Part shown: positions 17,796-26,816 of the stretch, in pieces
Layout of the letters: each line of letters starts with the position of its first letter
How positions within the stretch are numbered: position 1 is the stretch's first letter
Assembly (NCBI GenBank): GCA_016719385.1
Contig: JADJZA010000006.1
Coordinates: 310,001 to 374,000, forward strand
DNA: 64,000 nucleotides
Direction of reading: 5' to 3'
Origin: Candidatus Microthrix subdominans
GTDB taxonomy: Bacteria > Actinomycetota > Acidimicrobiia > Acidimicrobiales > Microtrichaceae
Translations under genes and position numbers: made by a program
Notes under the pieces: model-generated
The model's input: the letters and a program-made list of their open reading frames with translations, nothing else
Database searches by the model: none
Told to the model about the DNA's origin: nothing

Positions 17796-17799
<4 letters not shown>
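17191..17799 (-). CDS. grpE: Nucleotide exchange factor GrpE
   Basis: A 202-residue protein with a low-complexity acidic/Ser N-terminus (1-55), a long coiled coil (about 58-110, with QRVQADFENYKRRVEAQRAE), and the C-terminal beta domain (LFDPNLHEAVMSEEGD, VMRAGYQWRDRLLRPAMVKV). It releases ADP from DnaK. Its GTG start overlaps the dnaK stop as GTGA (17796-17799), so the two are translationally coupled. Confidence 0.94.
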
Positions 17800-19628
<1,829 letters not shown>

Positions 19629-19757
19629 GCCGAGACTCCTTCTTTCGTGTGACTGTGTTTCTTGGTGTTGGTTTGCTGACGTAGTTCGTGTTGTCGCGGC
19701 CCGCAGCGGCTGTTTGCTCGCCTGTGGGGCGCTCGTCATGGTGCACCTGAGCGACGA

Positions 19758-19784
19758 ATTGTAGCGCTGGCAACCTCATGACAA
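19758..19784 (-). promoter_or_regulatory. Promoter of the dnaK operon
   Basis: On the minus strand TTGTCA (19779-19784) and TACAAT (19758-19763) are 15 bases apart, close to a primary-sigma promoter. The spacing is two bases short of ideal, as often seen in regulated promoters. The HspR-type operator lies immediately upstream. Confidence 0.55.
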
Positions 19785-19801
19785 CGAGCGCCACAATAAA
19801 A

Positions 19802-19822
19802 CCTGAGTGCTTCGTTATCAAG
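19802..19822 (-). promoter_or_regulatory. HAIR-like HspR operator
   Basis: On the minus strand the sequence reads CTTGATA-N7-ACTCAGG. The HAIR consensus is CTTGAGT-N7-ACTCAAG, so 11 of 14 positions match with exact spacing. It is 18 bases upstream of the -35 box of dnaK, whose operon encodes HspR. Confidence 0.7.
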
Positions 19823-19949
19823 TCGGGTGGGTGGAATGCGAGGGTGTCGTTGGTCACCGGGTTGCCGGTGGGGCGTCGTGCATGGTGCCCGGGCACCCCA
19901 GGTGACGTCGGATCGTCGTTGCGGGCGCCCACCTGTCAGCATGTGGCCC

Positions 19950-20702
19950 ATGGAATTGGTCTTGCTCCGCCACGGACAAAGCGAATGGAACCTGAAGAAC
20001 ATCTTCACCGGATGGGTGGACGTCGATCTCACCGACGTGGGGATGATCGAGGCGATTGAGTCCGGTGGGCTGATGGCCGAGGCCGGGGTGATCCCCGACG
20101 TCGTGCACACCTCGCTGCAAAAGCGCGCCATCCGAACCGCCGAGGAATCGCTGCGGGCGATGGACCGCCAGTGGATCCCGGTGCGGCGCAGCTGGCGCCT
20201 CAACGAGCGCCATTACGGGGCGTTGCAAGGTAGAGACAAGGCCCAGGTGCGCAGCGAAGTGTCTGCCGAGCAGTTCCAGGAGTGGCGCCGCAGCTTTGAC
20301 GTGCCGCCGCCCGAGGTTGACTACGACTCCGAGTACCACCCGGTGAACGACCCCCGGTATGCCGACGTGGTCAGCGAGCTGCTCCCCGGTGCGGAGAGCC
20401 TGTCGATGGTGCTGCAGCGCGTTCTGCCCTACTGGTTCGACCACATCTGTGCCGATCTGCGCGCCGACCGCACCGTGCTCGTGGCCGCCCACGGCAACTC
20501 GTTGCGGGCCCTGGTCAAGCACCTCGAGGGCATCAGCGACGCCGACATCGCCGAGTTGAACATCCCCACTGGCGTGCCCCTGCGCTACGAGCTGGGTGGC
20601 GACTTTCGGCCCCGCACCACGATGGCGCTCGAGGATCGTTACCTGGGCGATCCCGAGCAGATCGCAGCTGCCGCCGAAGCGGTGGCCAAGCAGGGCCAGT
20701 AA
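19950..20702 (+). CDS. gpmA: 2,3-bisphosphoglycerate-dependent phosphoglycerate mutase
   Basis: A 250-residue glycolytic enzyme interconverting 3- and 2-phosphoglycerate. The phospho-His motif LLRHGQSEWN has His8. Further motifs are FTGWVDVDLTDVG, TSLQKRAIRTAEESL, WRLNERHYGALQGRDK and VAAHGNSLRALVKHLEGIS with the second catalytic His. ATG 19950 gives MELVLLRHG, the standard start; another ATG three codons earlier is possible. Length is normal. It is divergent from dnaK. Confidence 0.95.
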   Translation: MELVLLRHGQSEWNLKNIFTGWVDVDLTDVGMIEAIESGGLMAEAGVIPDVVHTSLQKRAIRTAEESLRAMDRQWIPVRRSWRLNERHYGALQGRDKAQVRSEVSAEQFQEWRRSFDVPPPEVDYDSEYHPVNDPRYADVVSELLPGAESLSMVLQRVLPYWFDHICADLRADRTVLVAAHGNSLRALVKHLEGISDADIAELNIPTGVPLRYELGGDFRPRTTMALEDRYLGDPEQIAAAAEAVAKQGQ

Positions 20703-20772
20703 CCTCACCGGGTATCGGTTCGGTCGAGGCGTCGTTGCCGTCGGCGAGCCGGCCGAGCACGTAACCGCCACG

Positions 20773-20860
20773 TGGTGCCCGAGACGGTGGTGCCCGAGAC
20801 GGTGGTGCCCGAGACGGTGGTGCCCGAGACGGTGGTGCCCGAGACGGTGGTGCCCGAGAC
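20773..20860. repeat. 15-bp tandem repeat, about six copies
   Basis: The unit TGGTGCCCGAGACGG repeats exactly, with starts at 20773, 20788, 20803, 20818, 20833 and 20848; the last copy lacks two bases. It fills the gap between gpmA and the PHP gene and ends 15 bases before the PHP start codon. Confidence 0.95.
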
Positions 20861-20875
20861 ATAGCCTCGGAGGCG

Positions 20876-21898
20876 ATGTCGACGACGACCACGGCGATTG
20901 CTGCGCTGAACCGGGCGGTGTATTACCTGGACCGCGGGTTCGAGCCGGCGGCCAAGGCCAAGGCGTTCACCCGTGCCGCCGAGGTGGCGGCCGGCATGGA
21001 CGACGACGACCTGGAGCGACGGGCTGAGGCGGGCACCCTCACCGACCTGGACGGCATCGGTCCGTCGACCGCATCGGTCATCGCCGACGCTGTGCTCGAC
21101 CGGCCGCCGGCCTACCTGACCAAGCTGGAGCAGCGAACCCGCCTGCGGGTGAGCGCCGGGGCCACGGTGTTCGAAGCCTGCCGCAGCGACCTGCACAGCC
21201 ACTCCACCTGGTCTGACGGCGGGGCACCGATCCGGACGATGGCGATGACCGCCCGGGCGCTCGGTCGCACCCACTTGGCGCTCACCGACCATTCACCCCG
21301 CCTGACGATCGCCCACGGGCTGACGCCCGAGCGCCTCGCCGAGCAGCTGATCGAGGTGGCCGCCCTCAACGAGGAGTTGGCGCCGTTTCGGATCCTGACC
21401 GGGTGCGAGGTCGACATCCTCGCCGACGGCACCCTCGACCTGCCCGACGACGTCCTGGCCGGGCTCGACCTGGTGGTCGCCTCGGCCCACTCCAAGCTGT
21501 CGATGCCCGAGCGTCCGATGACCGAGCGCCTGGTGAGGGCCGTCGCCAACCCCCACGTCGACGTGCTGGGCCACTGCACCGGACGCAAGCTGGTCGGCCG
21601 GGGTCGGCCCCCGAGCACGTTCGACGCCGAGCTGGTGTTTGCCGCCTGCGCTCAGTTCGGGACAGCGGTCGAGGTCAACTGCCGACCCGAACGACAGGAT
21701 CCACCGGACGAGTTGCTGGACCTGGCGCTCGAGTGGGGCTGTTTCGTCTCGGTTGACTCCGACGCCCACGCTCCCGGCCAGCTTGAGTGGGTGGCCCACG
21801 GCTACGAGCGGCTGGGGGAGCGCGGGGTCGATCCCGATCGCATCCTCACCACCTGGGATCTCGACACGTTGCTCGACTGGTGCGCCGCTACCGGGTGA
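20876..21898 (+). CDS. PHP-domain phosphoesterase with N-terminal helix-hairpin-helix region
   Basis: A 340-residue protein. Residues 1-95 resemble the DNA-binding start of family X polymerases, with a helix-hairpin-helix LTDLDGIGPSTASVIADAVL. Residues 105-335 are a PHP domain: DLHSHSTWSDG, LALTDHSP, TGCEVDIL, VASAHSK, VLGHCTG and SVDSDAHAPGQL supply the expected metal ligands. The polymerase palm of full PolX proteins is missing, so this is a PolX-like protein reduced to its DNA-binding and nuclease-like parts. A DNA-repair phosphatase or exonuclease role is inferred. The 15-bp repeat array sits immediately upstream. Confidence 0.75.
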   Translation: MSTTTTAIAALNRAVYYLDRGFEPAAKAKAFTRAAEVAAGMDDDDLERRAEAGTLTDLDGIGPSTASVIADAVLDRPPAYLTKLEQRTRLRVSAGATVFEACRSDLHSHSTWSDGGAPIRTMAMTARALGRTHLALTDHSPRLTIAHGLTPERLAEQLIEVAALNEELAPFRILTGCEVDILADGTLDLPDDVLAGLDLVVASAHSKLSMPERPMTERLVRAVANPHVDVLGHCTGRKLVGRGRPPSTFDAELVFAACAQFGTAVEVNCRPERQDPPDELLDLALEWGCFVSVDSDAHAPGQLEWVAHGYERLGERGVDPDRILTTWDLDTLLDWCAATG

Positions 21899-21937
21899 TC
21901 GATCCCGACCGTGGCCCAAAGGTGCGGATAATCTCCG

Positions 21938-22546
21938 ATGATGATGAAGAAGGCCTTTGCGCGGCTATTTCCCTGGCTCTCCCGTTTGAACTTCGTTGGA
22001 GATGTGCCGAAGGAATCGATCGTCCTGGTGGCCGGGCCGCACACGAGCAACTGGGACTTCTTGTTCATGCTCTCCTATGCCTGGGCGAAGGACGTCCCGC
22101 TCAGCTGGCTGGGCAAGGAGGAACTGTTCAAGGGGCCGATGGGGCCGATCATGCGGTGGACTGGTGGCATCGCCGTGGACCGATCCCATCCTGGTGGGCT
22201 GGTGGAGCAGATGGCCGAGCGGTTTCGGGATGGCCCCCGCATGGGTCTGGTGATCACCCCCGAAGGCACTCGCGGCAAGCGGGAGTACTGGAAGTCGGGC
22301 TTCTATCGCATCGCTCGCGCCGCCGACGTGCCGGTGGTGCTGGGCTACATCGACTGGCCCAACCGCACCGGTGGCTTCGGACCTTCGTTCAAGCTGACCG
22401 GCGACGTGACCGCTGATATGGACCGCCTTCGCGACCTGTACGACAACGTCACCGGCATTCGGCCCGAGAATCAGACCTCGCCCCGGCTGAGCGAAGAGGA
22501 CGCAAAGCTCGGCTCCGGCGAACCGGGTGAGTCCGCCGCCGGCTGA
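21938..22546 (+). CDS. Lysophospholipid acyltransferase family protein (PlsC-like)
   Basis: A 202-residue acyltransferase. The HX4D motif is His35-Asp40 in AGPHTSNWDF, followed by GKEELFKGPMGPIMRWTGGI and the second motif ITPEGTRGKREYWKSG. These are the acyl-chain transfer and glycerophosphate-binding blocks of the PlsC family. It probably acylates a lysophospholipid or related acceptor at the inner membrane face; the exact acceptor is unknown. Three consecutive ATG codons start it, and the first is used here. The C-terminal tail is polar and variable. Confidence 0.75.
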   Translation: MMMKKAFARLFPWLSRLNFVGDVPKESIVLVAGPHTSNWDFLFMLSYAWAKDVPLSWLGKEELFKGPMGPIMRWTGGIAVDRSHPGGLVEQMAERFRDGPRMGLVITPEGTRGKREYWKSGFYRIARAADVPVVLGYIDWPNRTGGFGPSFKLTGDVTADMDRLRDLYDNVTGIRPENQTSPRLSEEDAKLGSGEPGESAAG

Positions 22547-22556
22547 GCATCAGGTG

Positions 22557-22748
22557 GTGGGTGCCTCCGGAACGAGCTCGAACAGCTCGGCCGGTGCGCC
22601 TCGGTTGTTGCGCCGCAGCCGGGTTTAGGGAGTGGGCGCCTCCGGAAAGAGCTCGAACAGCTCGGCCGGTGCGCCTCGGTTGTTGCGCCGCAGCCGGGTT
22701 TAGGGAGTGGGCGCCTCCGGAAAGAGCTCGAACAGCTCGGCCGGTGCG
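22557..22748. repeat. 75-bp tandem repeat of the ligase gene 3' end
   Basis: The segment starting GCCTCCGGAA recurs at 22563, 22638 and 22713, exactly 75 bases apart; the third copy is cut after about 35 bases where the unique ligase coding sequence begins. On the minus strand each copy encodes PAELFELFPEAPT followed by its own stop, so two non-coding copies of the gene's end trail behind the used stop. Confidence 0.95.
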
Positions 22749-23800
22749 GCGATGTCGACCTGGTCGTAGGTGCAGGAGCGGGGGGTGCGGTCGCTGCGCC
22801 AACGCTGGAAGCGGGCGGGGTGGCGAAAGCGGCCCTTGGTGAGCTGTTCGACCACCACTTCGGCCACCAGCTCGGGCCGCAGCGGCACCCAGCTGTGGTC
22901 GCGCTTGGCCGACCAACGGTTGGGGGCACCGGGCATGCGCACGCCGCCATCGGCGTGTTGCTCGGGGTCGGCCCACCCGGTCCAGGGGTGGGGCTCGCCC
23001 TCGCCCAGCCGGTAGGGCGCGAGCAGCTCGGCCAGCTCGGGACGCTGGGCCGCTTTGAACGCCGAGGCCACCCCGACATGTTGCAGCGACGCTGCTCGAT
23101 CGCCCTCGGGCCGGTCGTACAACCCGAGCATCATCGAGCCGACGCCGTCGCCGGACTTGTGGGGGCGGTAGCCGGCGACGACGACGTCGATGCTGTGTCG
23201 GTGCTTCACCTTGGTGAGGCTGCGCTTGTCCTCCTCGTAGACGCCGTCCGAGCGCTTGGCCATCACCCCGTCGAACCCGGCGCCCTCGAAGCGCCGAAAC
23301 CAGTCCTGGGCGACCTCCGGGTCGTCGGTGACCGGCGACAGATGAACCGGAGGGATGACATCGGCCAACAGCGACACGAGCGCACCGCGCCGTTCGATGA
23401 AGGCCATTGGGCGAAGGTCAACCTCGTCGAGCGCCAGCAGGTCGAAGACGACCAGCGAGGCGGGTGTCTCGACCGACAGCCGCTCGATCCGACTCTCCGC
23501 CGGGTGAATGCGCTGGCCGAGCAGGTCGAAGTCGAGCCCGTCGGGCGTGACGACGACCACCTCGCAGTCGACGACGCAGCGGCGTGGAAGCTGGGCGCGG
23601 ATCGGGTCGATCAGCTCGGGGAAGTAACGGGTGAGCGACTTCTGGCCTCGGGAGCTGAGCTCCACCTCGTCGCCGTCGCGAAAGACCACGCAGCGGTAGC
23701 CGTCCCACTTCGGCTCGTACAGCAGCCCATCGGCCTCGGGCACCGTCGTCGTCGCCCTGGCCAACATCGGCTTGATCGGCGGCATCACCGGCAACTGCAT
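22700..23800 (-). CDS. ligC: ATP-dependent DNA ligase, LigC type
   Basis: A 366-residue two-domain ligase. The adenylation motif is KWDGYR with Lys31. Motif Ia is LSSRGQKSLTRYFPEL, motif III VDCEVVVV, motif IV FDGVMAKRSDGVY and motif V SLTKVKHR. The OB-fold part follows (GVGSMMLGLYDRP, later HSWVPLRPELVAEV). Size and order match mycobacterial LigC, which seals nicks in repair. ATG 23800 with GAGGGGAG upstream is preferred to a 44-codon extension. The 3' end is repeated in 75-bp units (see repeat entry). Confidence 0.88.
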   Translation of the reverse strand: MQLPVMPPIKPMLARATTTVPEADGLLYEPKWDGYRCVVFRDGDEVELSSRGQKSLTRYFPELIDPIRAQLPRRCVVDCEVVVVTPDGLDFDLLGQRIHPAESRIERLSVETPASLVVFDLLALDEVDLRPMAFIERRGALVSLLADVIPPVHLSPVTDDPEVAQDWFRRFEGAGFDGVMAKRSDGVYEEDKRSLTKVKHRHSIDVVVAGYRPHKSGDGVGSMMLGLYDRPEGDRAASLQHVGVASAFKAAQRPELAELLAPYRLGEGEPHPWTGWADPEQHADGGVRMPGAPNRWSAKRDHSWVPLRPELVAEVVVEQLTKGRFRHPARFQRWRSDRTPRSCTYDQVDIAAPAELFELFPEAPTP

Positions 23801-23849
23801 CTGGGACTCCCCTCGGCAACTGGTTCGAGAAAATCGTACTGGGGAGCGC

Positions 23850-23942
23850 AGAGCGCGCTCTGACGCACGTCTGGACTCCCGGGTTCGGGTCGGCGCACGC
23901 AGCGGGAGCCCAGAGCGCGCCCTGGCGTACATCCGGACTCCC
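23850..23942. repeat. Imperfect 31-bp direct repeat upstream of ligC and pccB
   Basis: Copies at 23850-23880 and 23912-23942 match at 26 of 31 positions; all five differences are transitions. They are 62 bases apart and lie in the divergent control region between ligC and pccB. Confidence 0.75.
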
Positions 23943-24021
23943 GAGTTGGCCTGCGAGGGTGGCCGCTCATTGGTGCGGCTGTCCGGCGCACCCTAACTTT
24001 GGCGCTCTTATGGAGAACAGC

Positions 24022-25563
24022 ATGTCCGCTCGCATCGATGATCTGCACCGGCGGCGCCAGGAATCCCTCAACGCCGGTTCGGAGCGCCTCGTCGAACGCC
24101 AGCGATCCGGCGGCAAGATGCTGGCCCGCGAGCGTCTCGAGTACCTGCTCGACGAAGGCTCGTTCAACGAGCTCGATCAGCTGGCCCGAAGCCGCTCCTC
24201 CTCGCTGAAGGACGACTACCGCCCCTACGGCGACGGGGTGATCACCGGCTGGGGCACCGTCGATGGTCGCAAAGTGTTCGTGTTCAGTCAGGACTTCACC
24301 GTGTTCGGTGGCGCCCTCGGCGAGGTGTTCGCCGAGAAGATCCACAAGGTGATGGACCTGGCGCTCAAGGCCGGGGCCCCCTTGGTCGGCCTCAACGACG
24401 GCGCCGGCGCCCGCATCCAGGAGGGCGTGGTCAGCCTGGCCAGCTACGGCGGCATCTTCCACCGCAACGTCCGGGCCTCCGGCGTCACCCCGCAGATCTC
24501 GGTGATCATGGGCCCGTGCGCCGGCGGAGCGGTGTACAGCCCGGCGATGACCGACTTCATCTTCATGGTCGACGAGACCTCGCACATGTTCATCACCGGT
24601 CCCGACGTGGTGAAGACCGTGACCGGCGAGACGGTGACGCTCGAGGAGCTCGGCGGCGCGGGCGCCCACTCGTCCAAGTCGGGCGTCGCCCAGTTCGCCG
24701 GACCCGACGAGAAGTCGGTGCTCGACGACGTGAAGTTCCTGTTGAGTTTCCTCCCGGCCAACAACCTGGAGGAGCCGCCGTTCCTGCCCTCGGACGACCC
24801 GCCCGACCGGCTGGTGCCCGAGCTGCGCGACATGATCCCGCTCAACTCCAACATGCCTTATGACATGACCGAGGTCATTCGGGCGATCGCCGATGACGGC
24901 GAGTACTTCGAATATGCCCCGCGCTGGGCCGGCTCGATCACGTGTGGCTACGCCCGCATCGGTGGCCACTCGGTCGGCATCGTCGGCAACCAGCCGGCGA
25001 TGTACGCCGGGGTGCTCGACATCGAGTCCTCCGAGAAGGCCGCCCGCTTCGTCCGCACCTGCGACGCGTTCAACGTGCCGCTGGTGACCTTCGTCGACGT
25101 ACCCGGGTTTCTTCCCGGCGTCGACCAGGAGCACAACGGCATCATCCGCCACGGAGCCAAGCTGTTGTACGCCTACTGCGAGGCCACCGTGCCCCGCATC
25201 CAGGTGATCACCCGCAAGGCCTATGGCGGCGCCTACGTGGTGATGAACTCCAAGAGCATCGGTGCCGACCTGGCGTTTGCGTGGCCGTCGGCGGAGCTGG
25301 CGGTGATGGGCGCCCAGGGCGCGGTCGAGATCGTCAACCGTCGGGAGCTGGCGGCAGCCGAGGATCCGGTGGCCAAGCGGGCCGAGCTGGTGGCGGCCTA
25401 CGAGGAGAACCACCTCAACCCGTGGGAGGCGGCCGACCGCGGCTACATCGACGACGTGATCGACCCGGCCGAGACCCGGCGCAAGCTGGTCGCCGGGCTG
25501 GAGATGCTGCGCTCCAAGCGCGAGGAGCTGCCCGCCCGCAAGCACGGTAACGTGCCGCTGTGA
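24022..25563 (+). CDS. pccB: Acyl-CoA (propionyl-CoA) carboxylase beta subunit, carboxyltransferase
   Basis: A 513-residue carboxyltransferase that moves CO2 from biotin to propionyl-CoA or a related acyl-CoA. The N-terminal half has DGVITGWGTVDGRKVFVFSQ, FGGALGEVFAEKI and the acyl-CoA oxyanion segment MGPCAGGAVYSPA; the C-terminal half has VDVPGFLPGVDQEHNGIIRHGAKLL split over two strands and ITRKAYGGAYVVMNSK. These are PccB/AccD5 signatures. ATG 24022 has GGAGAACAGC upstream; another ATG four codons earlier is less well spaced. It is coupled to the epsilon subunit gene. The alpha (biotin) subunit is not in the window. Confidence 0.93.
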   Translation: MSARIDDLHRRRQESLNAGSERLVERQRSGGKMLARERLEYLLDEGSFNELDQLARSRSSSLKDDYRPYGDGVITGWGTVDGRKVFVFSQDFTVFGGALGEVFAEKIHKVMDLALKAGAPLVGLNDGAGARIQEGVVSLASYGGIFHRNVRASGVTPQISVIMGPCAGGAVYSPAMTDFIFMVDETSHMFITGPDVVKTVTGETVTLEELGGAGAHSSKSGVAQFAGPDEKSVLDDVKFLLSFLPANNLEEPPFLPSDDPPDRLVPELRDMIPLNSNMPYDMTEVIRAIADDGEYFEYAPRWAGSITCGYARIGGHSVGIVGNQPAMYAGVLDIESSEKAARFVRTCDAFNVPLVTFVDVPGFLPGVDQEHNGIIRHGAKLLYAYCEATVPRIQVITRKAYGGAYVVMNSKSIGADLAFAWPSAELAVMGAQGAVEIVNRRELAAAEDPVAKRAELVAAYEENHLNPWEAADRGYIDDVIDPAETRRKLVAGLEMLRSKREELPARKHGNVPL

Positions 25564-25781
25564 GACCCAGCCTTCAGCACGACGAATCCGCGGTTGGCGT
25601 GCGCACGATCACCCCGGCCCCTGCCGACGATGAGGTCGTGGCGATCGTCGCCGCCATCCAGGTGGCCTACCCCCGATCCGTCGGCGCCGACGAGCGGATC
25701 ACAGCGCCCCGGTGGCGCTTCTCCGGTCGCTGGTGGACCAAGCCGGCGCCGCTGCGCCGACGTCGTCCCTGGGGTCTCTGA
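25560..25781 (+). CDS. Acyl-CoA carboxylase epsilon subunit
   Basis: A 73-residue protein. A short beta-alpha unit (ITPAPADDEVVAIVAAIQVA) is followed by a basic Trp-rich tail WRFSGRWWTKPAPLRRRRPW, the pattern of the small AccE/PccE subunits of actinobacterial acyl-CoA carboxylases that stabilise the alpha-beta complex. Its GTG start overlaps the pccB stop as GTGA, so translation is coupled. The family is poorly conserved, so the call leans on position, length and tail. Confidence 0.75.
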   Translation: MRPSLQHDESAVGVRTITPAPADDEVVAIVAAIQVAYPRSVGADERITAPRWRFSGRWWTKPAPLRRRRPWGL

Positions 25782-25820
25782 GCACTCAGGAGCCTTCGAG
25801 CGCGGATAGGTTGACCAGCG

Positions 25821-26816
25821 ATGGAACTGACGACCGTCGCCCCCGACGAGGTGACCGTCCACGACGGCACCACCGTTCATCGCCATGTTGGCCTGGAGCC
25901 GGCGACCGCCTACCGATTCGACGGTCTGGACGCGACGACCCTGCCCCGACCCAAGGGCGAGCTGCTCGGTACGTTCGCCACGGTCAACGACGTGCACTTC
26001 GGCGAGACCGAGGCCGGGCTGATCGACGGGCAGGGCGAGGCGTTCTCGGTGCCGCCGGGGAGCACGCCGTACCCGACGCTGATGAACACCGATGCGGTGG
26101 CCGAGATCGCCGAGCTCGACCCGGTTGCAGTGCTGGTGAAGGGCGACCTGACCACCGACGGGTCCGCCGAGCAGCTCGCCGAGTTTGAGGCGACCTACCG
26201 GCCGACGTTCGGCGACCGGCTGCACTTCATCCGGGGCAACCACGAGAGCTACCACCACGTCGAGGTGGGGCCCAGCTACGAACGGGTTGAGCTGCCGGGC
26301 GCGCTGGCGATCATGTTGGATACCTCCCGCGATGGCCACCCCAACGGCGACCTGAGCGCCGAGCAACTCGAGCGGCTCGACGATGAGGCGGCCGACAGCG
26401 ACGTGCCGGTGCTCGTGTTTGGCCATCACCAGATCTGGCTGCCCGACGAGGACCAGCGAACCGATCGATTTTTTGGCATCCTGCCCGACGCATCCGAGGC
26501 CCTGCAGGCGCTGATCGCCCGCCGCCTTAACGTGCGCGGCTATTTCGCCGGGCACACCCACCGCAACCGGCGCCGGGTTGTGGCGGCGTCGGGCGACGTG
26601 CCCTACGTCGAGGTCGCCAGCGTGAAGGATTTCCCGGGCGCCTGGGCCGAGTACCGCCTTCACGAGGGCACGCTGGTGCAGGTGCTCCGCCGGGTGTCCA
26701 CCGCTCGGGCGCTCGAATGGACCGATCGCACCCGGGGCATGTTTGGCGGGGTCTATCCGATCTACTCCTTCGGAGAGCTCGGCGATCGCTGCTTCTCGAT
26801 CGATCTGGGGCGCTGA
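25821..26816 (+). CDS. Calcineurin-like metallophosphoesterase
   Basis: A 331-residue enzyme with the complete metal-binding set: NDVHFGE, LVKGDLTTDG, FIRGNHES, VFGHHQIW and AGHTHRNRR. This is the class III cyclic-nucleotide phosphodiesterase-like group. The substrate could be a cyclic nucleotide or another phosphodiester. There is no signal peptide, so it is cytoplasmic. The start ATG is preceded by GGATAGGTTGACC without a strong ribosome site. The following CoA-transferase frame opens right at its stop codon. Confidence 0.8.
   Translation: MELTTVAPDEVTVHDGTTVHRHVGLEPATAYRFDGLDATTLPRPKGELLGTFATVNDVHFGETEAGLIDGQGEAFSVPPGSTPYPTLMNTDAVAEIAELDPVAVLVKGDLTTDGSAEQLAEFEATYRPTFGDRLHFIRGNHESYHHVEVGPSYERVELPGALAIMLDTSRDGHPNGDLSAEQLERLDDEAADSDVPVLVFGHHQIWLPDEDQRTDRFFGILPDASEALQALIARRLNVRGYFAGHTHRNRRRVVAASGDVPYVEVASVKDFPGAWAEYRLHEGTLVQVLRRVSTARALEWTDRTRGMFGGVYPIYSFGELGDRCFSIDLGR

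Larger units (their letters stand above)
19629..19949. other. Divergent control region between dnaK and gpmA
   Basis: About 320 bases with no gene. It holds the dnaK leader (roughly 120 bases), the dnaK promoter and the HAIR-like operator. The gpmA promoter must lie in the right half but I could not place its elements. Confidence 0.6.
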
